Assembly: GCA_041855445.1 (NCBI GenBank)
Contig: JBHAEG010000067.1
Location: forward strand, 62,001 to 126,000
Source: Faucicola sp041855445
Lineage (GTDB): Bacteria; Pseudomonadota; Gammaproteobacteria; Pseudomonadales; Moraxellaceae
Reading direction: 5' to 3'
DNA length: 64,000 bases
Position numbers and translations under genes: made by a program. The notes under the pieces were generated by a model. The model was not told the DNA's origin. It saw only the letters and a program-made list of their open reading frames with translations, and made no database searches. Shown in pieces: positions 8,335 to 16,800 of this stretch (its first letter is position 1; every line of letters starts with the position of its first letter).

Positions 8335-9375
8335 ATGACAAATATTTCTTCAGTTTCTGATTTACCAACTCATGAAATCACTGAAAAACCTAGTAGGCTC
8401 AAGCTTTTATATGAAATGGGTATGTTGATATTAATCATTATTGATTTATTGATTATGGGATTTGATGCGTTACTGATGAGTAGCTTTATGACCAGTTTGT
8501 CAAATTGGCTAGGATTTGGCGAATTGTTACATGGTTATCAGTCAGCTTGGCATCACCCATTAAAAACTATGGGTGGCTTTTTTACAATTTTTTTAATTAT
8601 TGAATTATTAGCACGTTGGGCGGTAGCAATTCAGCAAAAACGTTATTATCGCTGGTTTTTCTTTCCATTTATTCATTGGTATGAAGTGTTAGGTTGTGCA
8701 CCACAACTACGAGCCTTACGTCTGTTGCGAGCGGTGGTTATTGGTTATCGATTATATCAATTAGGTTATTATGTATTACCAAAAAACTGGATTAAAACGG
8801 GGGTATTTTATTATGAAATGCTACTGGAAGAAATTTCTGACCGTGTGATTTTAGTAGCAATTGATAATATTCGTAATGAAATTTCTCGAGTTGATGGACA
8901 GCTTGTGCAGTCAATTATCAACAATCATCGGGCAGAAATCGAGGTTGTGATTGTTGAAGTGTTACAACAAGAGGTGACTCCGATTTTATTGGATAAAACT
9001 CACAAAAATCCCATGTTCGCTGAACCTTTAGCCGAACAAGTAGGTTTAGCAATTCAACAATCATTAAATAATACGCCAGAATTACGCCGACTATTAAAAA
9101 TGATACCAATTGCAGGAAGTATCATTGAAAGTCAAATCATGAGTATTGGAAAACACTTAGGGGAAAATTTGACCCTTTCACTCAGTAAAAACTTGACACA
9201 GCCCGAAACACTAGACACTATTTACCAACAGGTTGCAAAAGGTATTTCTCAAGTCGATACTAGCAACCCTGCCTTAGAAAAACTCATCAGTGCGATTATA
9301 GAAGATAGTTTAGGTGCTTTAGAAAGTCAGATAAAAATTCAACAATGGAAACACCGAGCAATCAACCCGCTATAA
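8335..9375 (+). CDS. Membrane protein with voltage-sensor-like four-helix domain, no pore
   Basis: I do not recognise a named gene. The N-terminal 150 residues look like an S1-S4 voltage-sensing module. There are hydrophobic helices near 28-56, 78-98 and 107-120. A fourth segment (about 125-142) carries arginines at R126, R129, R132 and R139, mostly at three-residue spacing as in S4. An acidic residue (E90) lies in the second helix. No S5-pore-S6 follows. The rest (about 160-346) is soluble, helical and rich in I/L/V heptad-like patterns, with no known catalytic motif. It is 31 bases before minC and may be co-transcribed with it. The voltage-sensing function is inference. Confidence 0.7.
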   Translation: MTNISSVSDLPTHEITEKPSRLKLLYEMGMLILIIIDLLIMGFDALLMSSFMTSLSNWLGFGELLHGYQSAWHHPLKTMGGFFTIFLIIELLARWAVAIQQKRYYRWFFFPFIHWYEVLGCAPQLRALRLLRAVVIGYRLYQLGYYVLPKNWIKTGVFYYEMLLEEISDRVILVAIDNIRNEISRVDGQLVQSIINNHRAEIEVVIVEVLQQEVTPILLDKTHKNPMFAEPLAEQVGLAIQQSLNNTPELRRLLKMIPIAGSIIESQIMSIGKHLGENLTLSLSKNLTQPETLDTIYQQVAKGISQVDTSNPALEKLISAIIEDSLGALESQIKIQQWKHRAINPL

Positions 9376-9406
9376 CGACCTGCTAACTTTGGGAAATAGG
9401 TTTATT

Positions 9407-10381
9407 ATGACAACGACAACCGATAATTTTGGCTCTTTAGATACTTATGCCAATCAAAAAATGCTGACTAATAGTGAACCACCTGTTGCCAATAATCCGC
9501 CAACAGAAAATATGCAAACTATTGATACAAATAGTAAAAAAATATCAAGTAAAGTCAGTGTAAAATTAACGGGACGTGTGTTAAGCTTAAGCCGTTTACA
9601 TTTAACAGGTAATGATTTACCAGCCATGCTTGCCAAGCTCGAGAAAAAACTTGGTAAACAACATCAAACGAACTTACCCGTTATTGTGAGTTGTGATGAA
9701 CCTATTGATTTAGTTGAGTTGTTTAATCATTTGTGGCAATTAGGGTTACAGCCGATAGGCGTTGTTGCTGGCGTTCTTGATGAACAAGCTCGTCATCATC
9801 GTATCGCTATTTTTCCTGCTGATGGGCAAAAAATCGATAAAGACGCCACAGATTTAGAGAATGATAGCTTAGATGCCAAAAAAACTGAGGACATCACTGC
9901 ACCAACCGTTGATAAACCGCCTCGTAATCAAACATTGATGGATATTGACCCTCAACTATTTTCGGCGTTTTCGTATGACCATCGTCATGCTGAAAGCTCA
10001 ATTGCAAAAAAGCCCGTTTTTTCACCAATTGAAGGGGATATGGTGTGTACAAAAATGGTGCGTTCAGGGCAAAGTATTAATCATGTCGGAGGTAATTTGA
10101 TTTTAACCAGTAGTCTAAATGCTGGAGCAGAGGCAATTACCGATTATAGTTTACATATATACGGAAAGGCAGAAGGACGTATAGTGGCAGGGGCAACAGG
10201 TGACAAAAATGCACGGATTTTTTGTTTACGGTTTAATCCGTCTTTGGTGTCTGTGGCTGGTACTTATTGTTTGAAAGAAAATATTCCTGTTGAGTTTTTA
10301 AACCAAGCGGTCCAAGTGAGTTATGAAGAAAATCAAGGACTTGTGTTTACATTAATGAATTCTTATTTACCAAAAAAGTAA
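9407..10381 (+). CDS. minC: Septum site-determining protein MinC
   Basis: Inhibitor of FtsZ ring assembly, recruited to the membrane by MinD. An N-terminal MinC_N domain (about residues 45-130, beginning VKLTGRVLSLSRLHL) and a C-terminal beta-helix MinC_C domain (about 205-315) are clear. The latter begins SPIEGDMVCTKMVRSGQ, with the RSGQ signature implicated in MinD contact. At 324 residues it is about 90 longer than the E. coli protein, because of an N-terminal extension of about 40 residues and a polar linker of about 70. The TTG at 9389 is rejected: the ATG at 9407 follows AATAGG at a normal distance. minD begins about 90 bases downstream. Confidence 0.93.
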   Translation: MTTTTDNFGSLDTYANQKMLTNSEPPVANNPPTENMQTIDTNSKKISSKVSVKLTGRVLSLSRLHLTGNDLPAMLAKLEKKLGKQHQTNLPVIVSCDEPIDLVELFNHLWQLGLQPIGVVAGVLDEQARHHRIAIFPADGQKIDKDATDLENDSLDAKKTEDITAPTVDKPPRNQTLMDIDPQLFSAFSYDHRHAESSIAKKPVFSPIEGDMVCTKMVRSGQSINHVGGNLILTSSLNAGAEAITDYSLHIYGKAEGRIVAGATGDKNARIFCLRFNPSLVSVAGTYCLKENIPVEFLNQAVQVSYEENQGLVFTLMNSYLPKK

Positions 10382-10472
10382 TCACTTGTTGTGTTTGTAT
10401 TGATTGATAATATTAGCACAAGGGTAATTTTTATTTAAATTTTCTACATAATTCAGATAGGAGATATGCCAA

Positions 10473-11285
10473 GTGGCAAAAATCATTGTTGTAACTTCTG
10501 GGAAAGGTGGTGTTGGTAAAACGACTACCAGTGCATCATTTGCAACAGGCTTAGCATTGCGAGGCTATAAAACGGTTGTCATAGATTTTGATGTTGGATT
10601 GCGTAATTTAGATTTAATCATGGGTTGTGAAAATCGTATTGTCTATGATTTTGTTGATGTTATTTCTGGTAATGCCCGCTTGTCTCAGGCACTGGTAAAA
10701 GATAAACAATTATATAATTTATATATTTTACCAGCCAGCCAAACCCGTGATAAAGATGCCCTAACTGATGAAGGGGTGGCAGACGTGATGCAAGAATTAT
10801 CTCAACAATTTGACTATATCATTTGCGACTCACCTGCAGGCATCGAACGAGGCGCTCAATTGGCAATGTATCATGCTGATGAAGCCTTAATTGTAACCAA
10901 TCCTGAAATTTCATCAGTGCGAGACTCTGACCGAATTATTGGAATTTTACAAAGTCGTACTAAAAAAGTGCTTGATGGTGCAGGTTCAGTGCGTGAACAT
11001 TTGGTAATAAACCGTTATAATGCCGAACGTGCCGAGCGTGGCGAGATGATGAGTATTGACAGTATTTCTAATGACATCTTAAAAGTACCATTGCTTGCGG
11101 TTATTCCTGAAAGTGATAGTGTGCTTGAAGCATCAAATCAAGGTGTACCTGTAATTTTGGATAAAGAATCGCACGCTGGGCAATGTTATGATGATATGGT
11201 TGCCCGTTTTTTAGGTGAAGAGCGTCCATATCGGCATATTCAAGTGAAAAAGAAAAGTTTTTTACAGCGTTGGTTTGGAGGTTAA
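10473..11285 (+). CDS. minD: Septum site-determining ATPase MinD
   Basis: A membrane-associated ParA-type ATPase that positions MinC and oscillates under MinE control. The deviant Walker A motif SGKGGVGKTT lies near residues 9-18, with DFDVGLRNLDL following and CDSPAGIERGA as the Walker B region. The C terminus KKKSFLQRWFGG is the amphipathic membrane-targeting helix. The start is GTG at 10473 with TAGGAGA eight bases upstream. An ATG at 10464 is out of frame. The length of 270 residues is normal. The minE ribosome site overlaps the end of this gene. Confidence 0.97.
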   Translation: MAKIIVVTSGKGGVGKTTTSASFATGLALRGYKTVVIDFDVGLRNLDLIMGCENRIVYDFVDVISGNARLSQALVKDKQLYNLYILPASQTRDKDALTDEGVADVMQELSQQFDYIICDSPAGIERGAQLAMYHADEALIVTNPEISSVRDSDRIIGILQSRTKKVLDGAGSVREHLVINRYNAERAERGEMMSIDSISNDILKVPLLAVIPESDSVLEASNQGVPVILDKESHAGQCYDDMVARFLGEERPYRHIQVKKKSFLQRWFGG

Positions 11286-11289
11286 AGTA

Positions 11290-11568
11290 ATGTCAAAGCG
11301 AGGATTTTTGGGTAGTTTGTTTGGAGGCGATACAAAATCAAACAGTGCCCATCGAGCAACAGAGCGTTTAAAAGTTATCGTTGCCAGTGAAAACCGCTTA
11401 ACCAACCGCTTAAATCCTGAACGTATCGAAATGATGAAACTTGAGATTTTAGATGTGGTAAATAAATATTTTGCAGGTGTCAAGCTTGATGATGTTGATT
11501 TACAACATCATTGTGATGAAAATATTCAAGTGTTAGAAATGAATATTAATTTGCCAGAAACTCATTAA
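11290..11568 (+). CDS. minE: Cell division topological specificity factor MinE
   Basis: Stimulates MinD ATPase and confines MinCD activity to the poles. The protein has the MinE order: an N-terminal membrane-targeting and anti-MinCD segment (RATERLKVIVASENR, about residues 19-33), then the dimerisation beta-alpha domain (about 40-90). The ATG at 11290 follows GGAGG with an eight-base gap and gives 92 residues. A TTG at 11275 inside minD is rejected. It lies 4 bases after minD and closes the operon at a stem-loop terminator. Confidence 0.96.
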   Translation: MSKRGFLGSLFGGDTKSNSAHRATERLKVIVASENRLTNRLNPERIEMMKLEILDVVNKYFAGVKLDDVDLQHHCDENIQVLEMNINLPETH

Positions 11569-11605
11569 TCAATTATCTATTGATTGCGTCTTAATTTATC
11601 GCTAA

Positions 11606-11635
11606 TTAGGCTCTAAAAATCACCTTAGAGCCTAA
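11606..11635. terminator. Stem-loop between convergent minE and cytochrome b561 genes
   Basis: A perfect 11-bp stem (TTAGGCTCTAA at 11606-11616, its complement at 11625-11635) with an 8-base loop. The T tracts on either side are modest. Its position between convergent genes suggests bidirectional termination. Confidence 0.7.
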
Positions 11636-11642
11636 CGGTTAT

Positions 11643-12167
11643 TTATTTCATACGAGAAATTAAATTATCTTTGACAACAAATTGATGAAATAATGCACCG
11701 CCAACATGTAACGCAGTAAATACTAATAATAACGGCCATAATAGCTCAGTATGTAAATTATTAAAAAAATAAGCAGTGTCATTGTTTGGTGTCACCAATA
11801 CAGGAATTTCAAATAAGCCAAACATATCTACAGCTCGGTTTTTATACATACTTGCCAGCCAGCCAGCCAGTGGCATTGCAAATAATAAGCCATATAATAC
11901 TAAATGGGTCAAATGGGCGATAGCAGTTTGCCATTTTGGCATTGGCACATCAGGTGGAGCTTTGGTTAAAAAGCGATTAATCACCCGTGCAATCACAAAA
12001 AATAATACACTTAACCCAAATGCTTTATGTAACATCATATAGGTCATAGTTTCGGCATTTTCGTTTAATTCAATCATTGCCCAAGTAACAATTAATAACA
12101 CCACACTCAACCAATGAAAAATCCGACTACTGACAGCCCATTTTGTCACAGTAAGAGATGATGACAT
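11643..12167 (-). CDS. Cytochrome b561 (CybB-type)
   Basis: A di-heme cytochrome b of the inner membrane, in the prokaryotic cytochrome b561 family that can oxidise quinol and reduce superoxide. Four hydrophobic helices are visible (about residues 14-33, 48-66, 83-105 and 138-160). Histidines suited to axial ligation lie in helix 1 (RIFHWLSV), after helix 1 (MLHKAFGL), in helix 3 (HLTHLVLYG) and in helix 4 (ALHVGGALFHQF). At 174 residues the length is typical. It is monocistronic and convergent with minE. Electron partners cannot be told from context. Confidence 0.88.
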   Translation of the reverse strand: MSSSLTVTKWAVSSRIFHWLSVVLLIVTWAMIELNENAETMTYMMLHKAFGLSVLFFVIARVINRFLTKAPPDVPMPKWQTAIAHLTHLVLYGLLFAMPLAGWLASMYKNRAVDMFGLFEIPVLVTPNNDTAYFFNNLHTELLWPLLLVFTALHVGGALFHQFVVKDNLISRMK

Positions 12168-12306
12168 AAAACCTCACTTATCGTTAATATATAATCATTG
12201 ATTTAGTATAATCAATTTTTCCTAAAAAAACTTATGCTTTTTGTTATTGTTTTTAAAACATCAATAGATTTACTGAGGATTTAAAATAATGTTTTATAAC
12301 AGTTAC

Positions 12307-12852
12307 TTAGCTATCCAAATCAACCAAGAAATGTGATAATTTATCTAAATCAGGCACAATACAGATATCTCCTTGAAACATCACTTTTTGGAAAATATAA
12401 TCTTGTTGCATAAATGGCAAAATATAGTCATCATCATGATTGGCTTGATTACTTGTAGCATTTTCTAAAAGTAGTTCATTATCAAAATTATCCGTAACCG
12501 CTAGCGTGTCTTCAACGTCTTTTAAATCTGCAATTCGTACTGAATGATAACTTACTTCTCCTTGAATTTGTAATGCTAACCGATGCACATCTGTAATACT
12601 TTCAATGACAATAATATATTCAGGTTTCATTTCTTTTGGTAAGAGATGATAAACAGAAACTTCTTGCTCTTGCCAAATATACGTCCAAATACGTTCATGA
12701 AATGGATTGATTGCTAAAATTAATGATTGTGGAATAATCCAATCATATTGTCCAATCACAGGAATACGCACAATGTCTAATTGTCCTGTGGTGACACTTA
12801 AAAAACTGATTGTGTCTAAACTTTTTAAATAATTCATTGATTGTTTTGACAT
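12307..12852 (-). CDS. chpC: ChpC, CheW-like adaptor of the Pil-Chp system
   Basis: The last gene of the Pil-Chp operon. The protein is a divergent CheW-like adaptor: only scattered CheW-fold features are visible (VRIPVIGQYDWIIPQSLILA near residues 23-45 and a WTYIWQEQEVSVYHLLP strand block). It has a 30-residue asparagine/aspartate-rich segment near 115-145. The call rests largely on position, 12 bases after chpB, and on length (181 residues). In Pseudomonas, ChpC is an accessory CheW thought to couple extra inputs to ChpA. The start is an ATG at 12852. Confidence 0.75.
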   Translation of the reverse strand: MSKQSMNYLKSLDTISFLSVTTGQLDIVRIPVIGQYDWIIPQSLILAINPFHERIWTYIWQEQEVSVYHLLPKEMKPEYIIVIESITDVHRLALQIQGEVSYHSVRIADLKDVEDTLAVTDNFDNELLLENATSNQANHDDDYILPFMQQDYIFQKVMFQGDICIVPDLDKLSHFLVDLDS

Positions 12853-12864
12853 AATTTTATTTTC

Positions 12865-13863
12865 CTATTCGTCGTTTTGTGACTGAGTGAATAAACTGGC
12901 TAACTGTTGAGCAAGCTGTTTTGGATTACCAATAAAACTGACTTGCCCTGTATCAATGACACTTTGGGGCTGGCTATCACAAATGCTACTTTCGGGAGAT
13001 TGAGCCCAGATTAGGCTATGATTGTCTTTGATATTTTTAGCAAACCGACTACCATCATCACACATGCCAGAAAATATAATGGTAATCAAGCGTTTACCAA
13101 ATACATCACTGGCATTTTTAACCAGTTGATTAATAGAAGGTTGATAACCTAAATTGTCTTGCCAGCCGTGATTTTTTAAGGTGATTTTACCAAAACTATC
13201 ACAAATAATGGCAGTGTCTACAGGTACAATTAAACATCGACCTGATTGCAACGTTTGATTTTTGCTGATAACTTCACAATGCCATTGATTGTGCCGACTA
13301 ATGGTGCGAGCCAATGTATTTAGCATTTGTCCATCAAAATGTTGAGCTAATAATAAACTAATTGGTAAGTCATGAGGTAATTCATCTAAAAATTCTTTGA
13401 TTGCCAAAGGCCCGCCCATAGATGCCCCAAGTAGCACAACATATTGCCATGGTCTGTTAATAAATTTTAGATTTTTGCTCATGCTGTTATCAGAAAATGT
13501 TGGTAAATTCAATTTCTGAATTAATGTGCGTTTTAGTTTTTCTTGCCACTGATGATAACGTGTTATTTCATGTAAATAAGGAGCAGTGTCAAAACCAAAT
13601 AATACAAATTTTGCCTCATTGTCGTGGGAATAATTGTCAATTTCTTGAATAATTTCATAATCTTCAGCACTATCGATTAGCCAAACATCGGCTTTTTGTT
13701 GTAAATGCCATGTGGAAAACTCAAGTGCTGGCACGCAATCAATCAATACAAATCCCCACTCTCGTATGCTGTCGATAAATGCCATACGCTGACGAGGATT
13801 TGCGGTAACGACAATAATCCGTATCTTTTGAAAAATCTGTGCAGGATAATTAACGCTGGTCAT
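12865..13863 (-). CDS. chpB: ChpB, CheB-type methylesterase of the Pil-Chp system
   Basis: Expected to demethylate glutamates of the PilJ receptor, opposing PilK. The C-terminal CheB domain carries the catalytic triad: S148 in GASMGG, a histidine in AQHFDGQ and an aspartate in SGMCDDGSR. The N-terminal 100 residues look like a degenerate receiver domain: the ADVWLIDSAED segment resembles a phosphorylation strand, but the acidic pair normally near the N terminus is replaced by VVTANP. The TTG at 13869 is rejected for the ATG at 13863, which has TTAGAGAT upstream. It lies 12 bases after the end of chpA. Confidence 0.88.
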   Translation of the reverse strand: MTSVNYPAQIFQKIRIIVVTANPRQRMAFIDSIREWGFVLIDCVPALEFSTWHLQQKADVWLIDSAEDYEIIQEIDNYSHDNEAKFVLFGFDTAPYLHEITRYHQWQEKLKRTLIQKLNLPTFSDNSMSKNLKFINRPWQYVVLLGASMGGPLAIKEFLDELPHDLPISLLLAQHFDGQMLNTLARTISRHNQWHCEVISKNQTLQSGRCLIVPVDTAIICDSFGKITLKNHGWQDNLGYQPSINQLVKNASDVFGKRLITIIFSGMCDDGSRFAKNIKDNHSLIWAQSPESSICDSQPQSVIDTGQVSFIGNPKQLAQQLASLFTQSQNDE

Positions 13864-13875
13864 TCGCAAATATCT

Positions 13876-16800
13876 CTAATTTAAAGATTTTTTCGCAACC
13901 AAACGGGCGATGCTGTCTAAGAGCTGTTGCTCTTGGAAAGGTTTACCCATGTAGTCATTTACCCCAATACCTAATGCACGTTCACGATGTTTTTCACCCG
14001 TACGAGAGGTAATCATAATAATTGGCACATCTTTTAAACGAGACGTATAACGAACCTGACTTGCCACCTCAAAGCCGTCCATACGAGGCATTTCAATATC
14101 CAGTAAAATCACATCAGGTGTCAATTCTTGTAATTTTTCTAACGCATCAACGCCATCTTTTGCTACTTGAGTCTGATAACCATGTCGGTCGAGTAAGCGA
14201 GAAGTCACTTTACGCACGGTGACTGAGTCATCAACAATTAACACCGTTGGTTTGGTAACTTTGCTGACAGAAGCTTTAGCTTTTTCATGACGTACCACGT
14301 TGGCAGAGTTACGAATTAATGCAATTAAATCAAGTACTAACATGACTGAACCATCACCCATAATTGTTGCACCAGAAATGCCAACAATATGTGATAACTG
14401 TTGCCCTAAAGATTTTACCACGACTTCAACACGAGAACCTGCCAATCCATCGACTTGTAAAGCAAGCTTTTGTCCTGCCTCATTTCTGACAATAATGATA
14501 GGCACACTAGCAGACTGCTGACGTACTGCGTCTAATGGGTCACTTCCATATAAAATTTGATTTAAATAACGTAAACGATATGATTGCCCATCAATATCAA
14601 AATCATTGCTATTGCTGTTATGGAAATTAAAAATTGTTTCGGCGTTAATTCGTACCACACGTTCAATTTGCACTAAAGGAATAGCAAAGTTTTTATCGCC
14701 AGCACGCACAATTAACGCATCAGATGCTGAAACTGCCATTGGTAAACGGATAGTAAAACGTGAACCTTTGCCCTGCTCAGAGTCTACAGATACCACACCA
14801 CCAAGTTGTTTAACCTCGCTTTGTACCACGTCCATACCAACGCCACGACCTGATACCTGAGTAACAGAAGTTGCTGTTGATAAACCTGCATTAAAAATAT
14901 ATTGCATAATATCTAAAGGTTTTAATGTGGTATCGTCTGAAGCAATCAAACCACGTTCAACCGCTTTTTTGCGTACAGCATCAATATTAATTCCTTTACC
15001 ATCATCAATTAAATGAATAACAATTTCGCCCCCTTCTCGTAACACTTCAAGCGTAATTAAACCTGTACGCTGTTTACCACTGGCAATCCGCTCTTGGGTT
15101 TTTTCGATACCATGGTCAATCGCATTTCGTAACATGTGTTCTAATGGTGAGGTGATATGGTCTAAAATATTGCGGTCTACTTCGCTTTCATCATTAATAA
15201 TTCGTAATTCAACCGATTTATTTAATTCTGTTGCCGTTTGGCGGACAATTCGCTGTAAACGTGGTGTCACTCGAGAAAATGGTACTGTTCGAGAACCCAT
15301 TAATCCCTCTTGTAACTCTGATTGGGTACGAGATAGCTGTAACAATAAATTTTCTGTATCTCGAGTTTTATCGAGCATGGTGGTTTTAATATCCAACAAG
15401 TCCGAAGCTGATTCTGATAATGACTTTGATAACTGATTTAATGATGAATATTGGTCCATTTCTAATGGGTCAAATTCAGCATCTTGTAAAATATCATCAT
15501 CGATTTTAGCAAGAATTTGTACCTCTAATTCAGTTTCCATTCGGCGTAGCTGGTCGGCAAGACGTTGAACGGTTACGCCCATTTCTTCGATGGTATTGGT
15601 TAAACCTGAAATTCCCATATCAATACGGGCTCGGTTAATCGATGACTCTCTTGATAAGTTAATCATCTGTTCCATCAAATTGGCTGAAATCCGTACCATT
15701 TCTGTATTATGGTTGGTTTGGTCTAGCTCTTCTTCAAAATTACCTTGCATTGATGGCATGACAGAAATATCACGCACAGTATTTTGTTGATTGGTATTTT
15801 GATTGTTCTGATGGGATTTAATTTGTTCAATTTGTCCCGCCAGCGAGTCTTGAGGAATAGTTTTTAAGCTATCAGGGTCTTTGGAAAAATGTTGTAATGC
15901 TGATACCAAAGCCACAGGTTTTTGCGGATTATATTTATTTTCTAGCACATATAATGCACTAGCAATCCAGTCATGACAGCTGGCTAATAAATTACCAATC
16001 ATACGGGTGGCAGGTTTGCGGTGACTGCCCAGCTCCTCATAGACACTTTCCATTTCGTGTGCTAATGTCGCCAGTCCTTCCGCCCCGACCATTCTTGCAC
16101 CGCCTTTGATAGTATGCAATTCACGTTGTAATGCCTGTAAAGCTGTGCCATCATGGTTGTTATTACGAAACTCTTGTAAATGTTCACTACTACTATCAAC
16201 AAGCTCTTTAGCCTCTTCTAAATATACCGCTAAGATATCATCATCAGGCTCTTGACCATTCCAAGTTTCTAAACGGCGTTGCTCAAAATTATTAATAATA
16301 TCTTGTGAATAATGTGGTACATTTTCTGCTAGATTATCGCTAGCAATACCATCAGGATTGGTTGAGTCTTGGGTATAATTTTCTAACTTCTCTGTGACCA
16401 ATAACGGTAATGACATGGTCAAGTCAGTTGGTATTTTTCCTGTTGTTAAAATATTTGCAAGTTCTTGTTCTAAATCTTTAGCGTAGAAACTTTGATAATT
16501 TTTTTGCAAATAATCCAGCTGAGCAGATAATGTATCTTGCACCTGTTGCATGATATTACAAATATCTGAATTAATGGATAATTTTCCGTTTTCTAATGCT
16601 TGATATAATGTTTCGGCATAGCTTGCAATTTCACTAATACTTTGCAAGCCGACCATACTTGCACCGCCTTTAATAGCATTTAAATAGCGATGTAATTCAG
16701 TTAAAGCATCAATGTTTGATAAATTATTTTCCCACTGGCTAAAAGTTTTAGCGATAAGTTGGTCAATGGCTAGGGCTTCTTCTAGGAAAATATCCAACAA

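Noticed and set aside
14022..15790. Several plus-strand open frames of 60-100 codons opposite chpA
   Set aside because: They are antisense shadows of the long chpA frame, without ribosome sites or recognisable domains.
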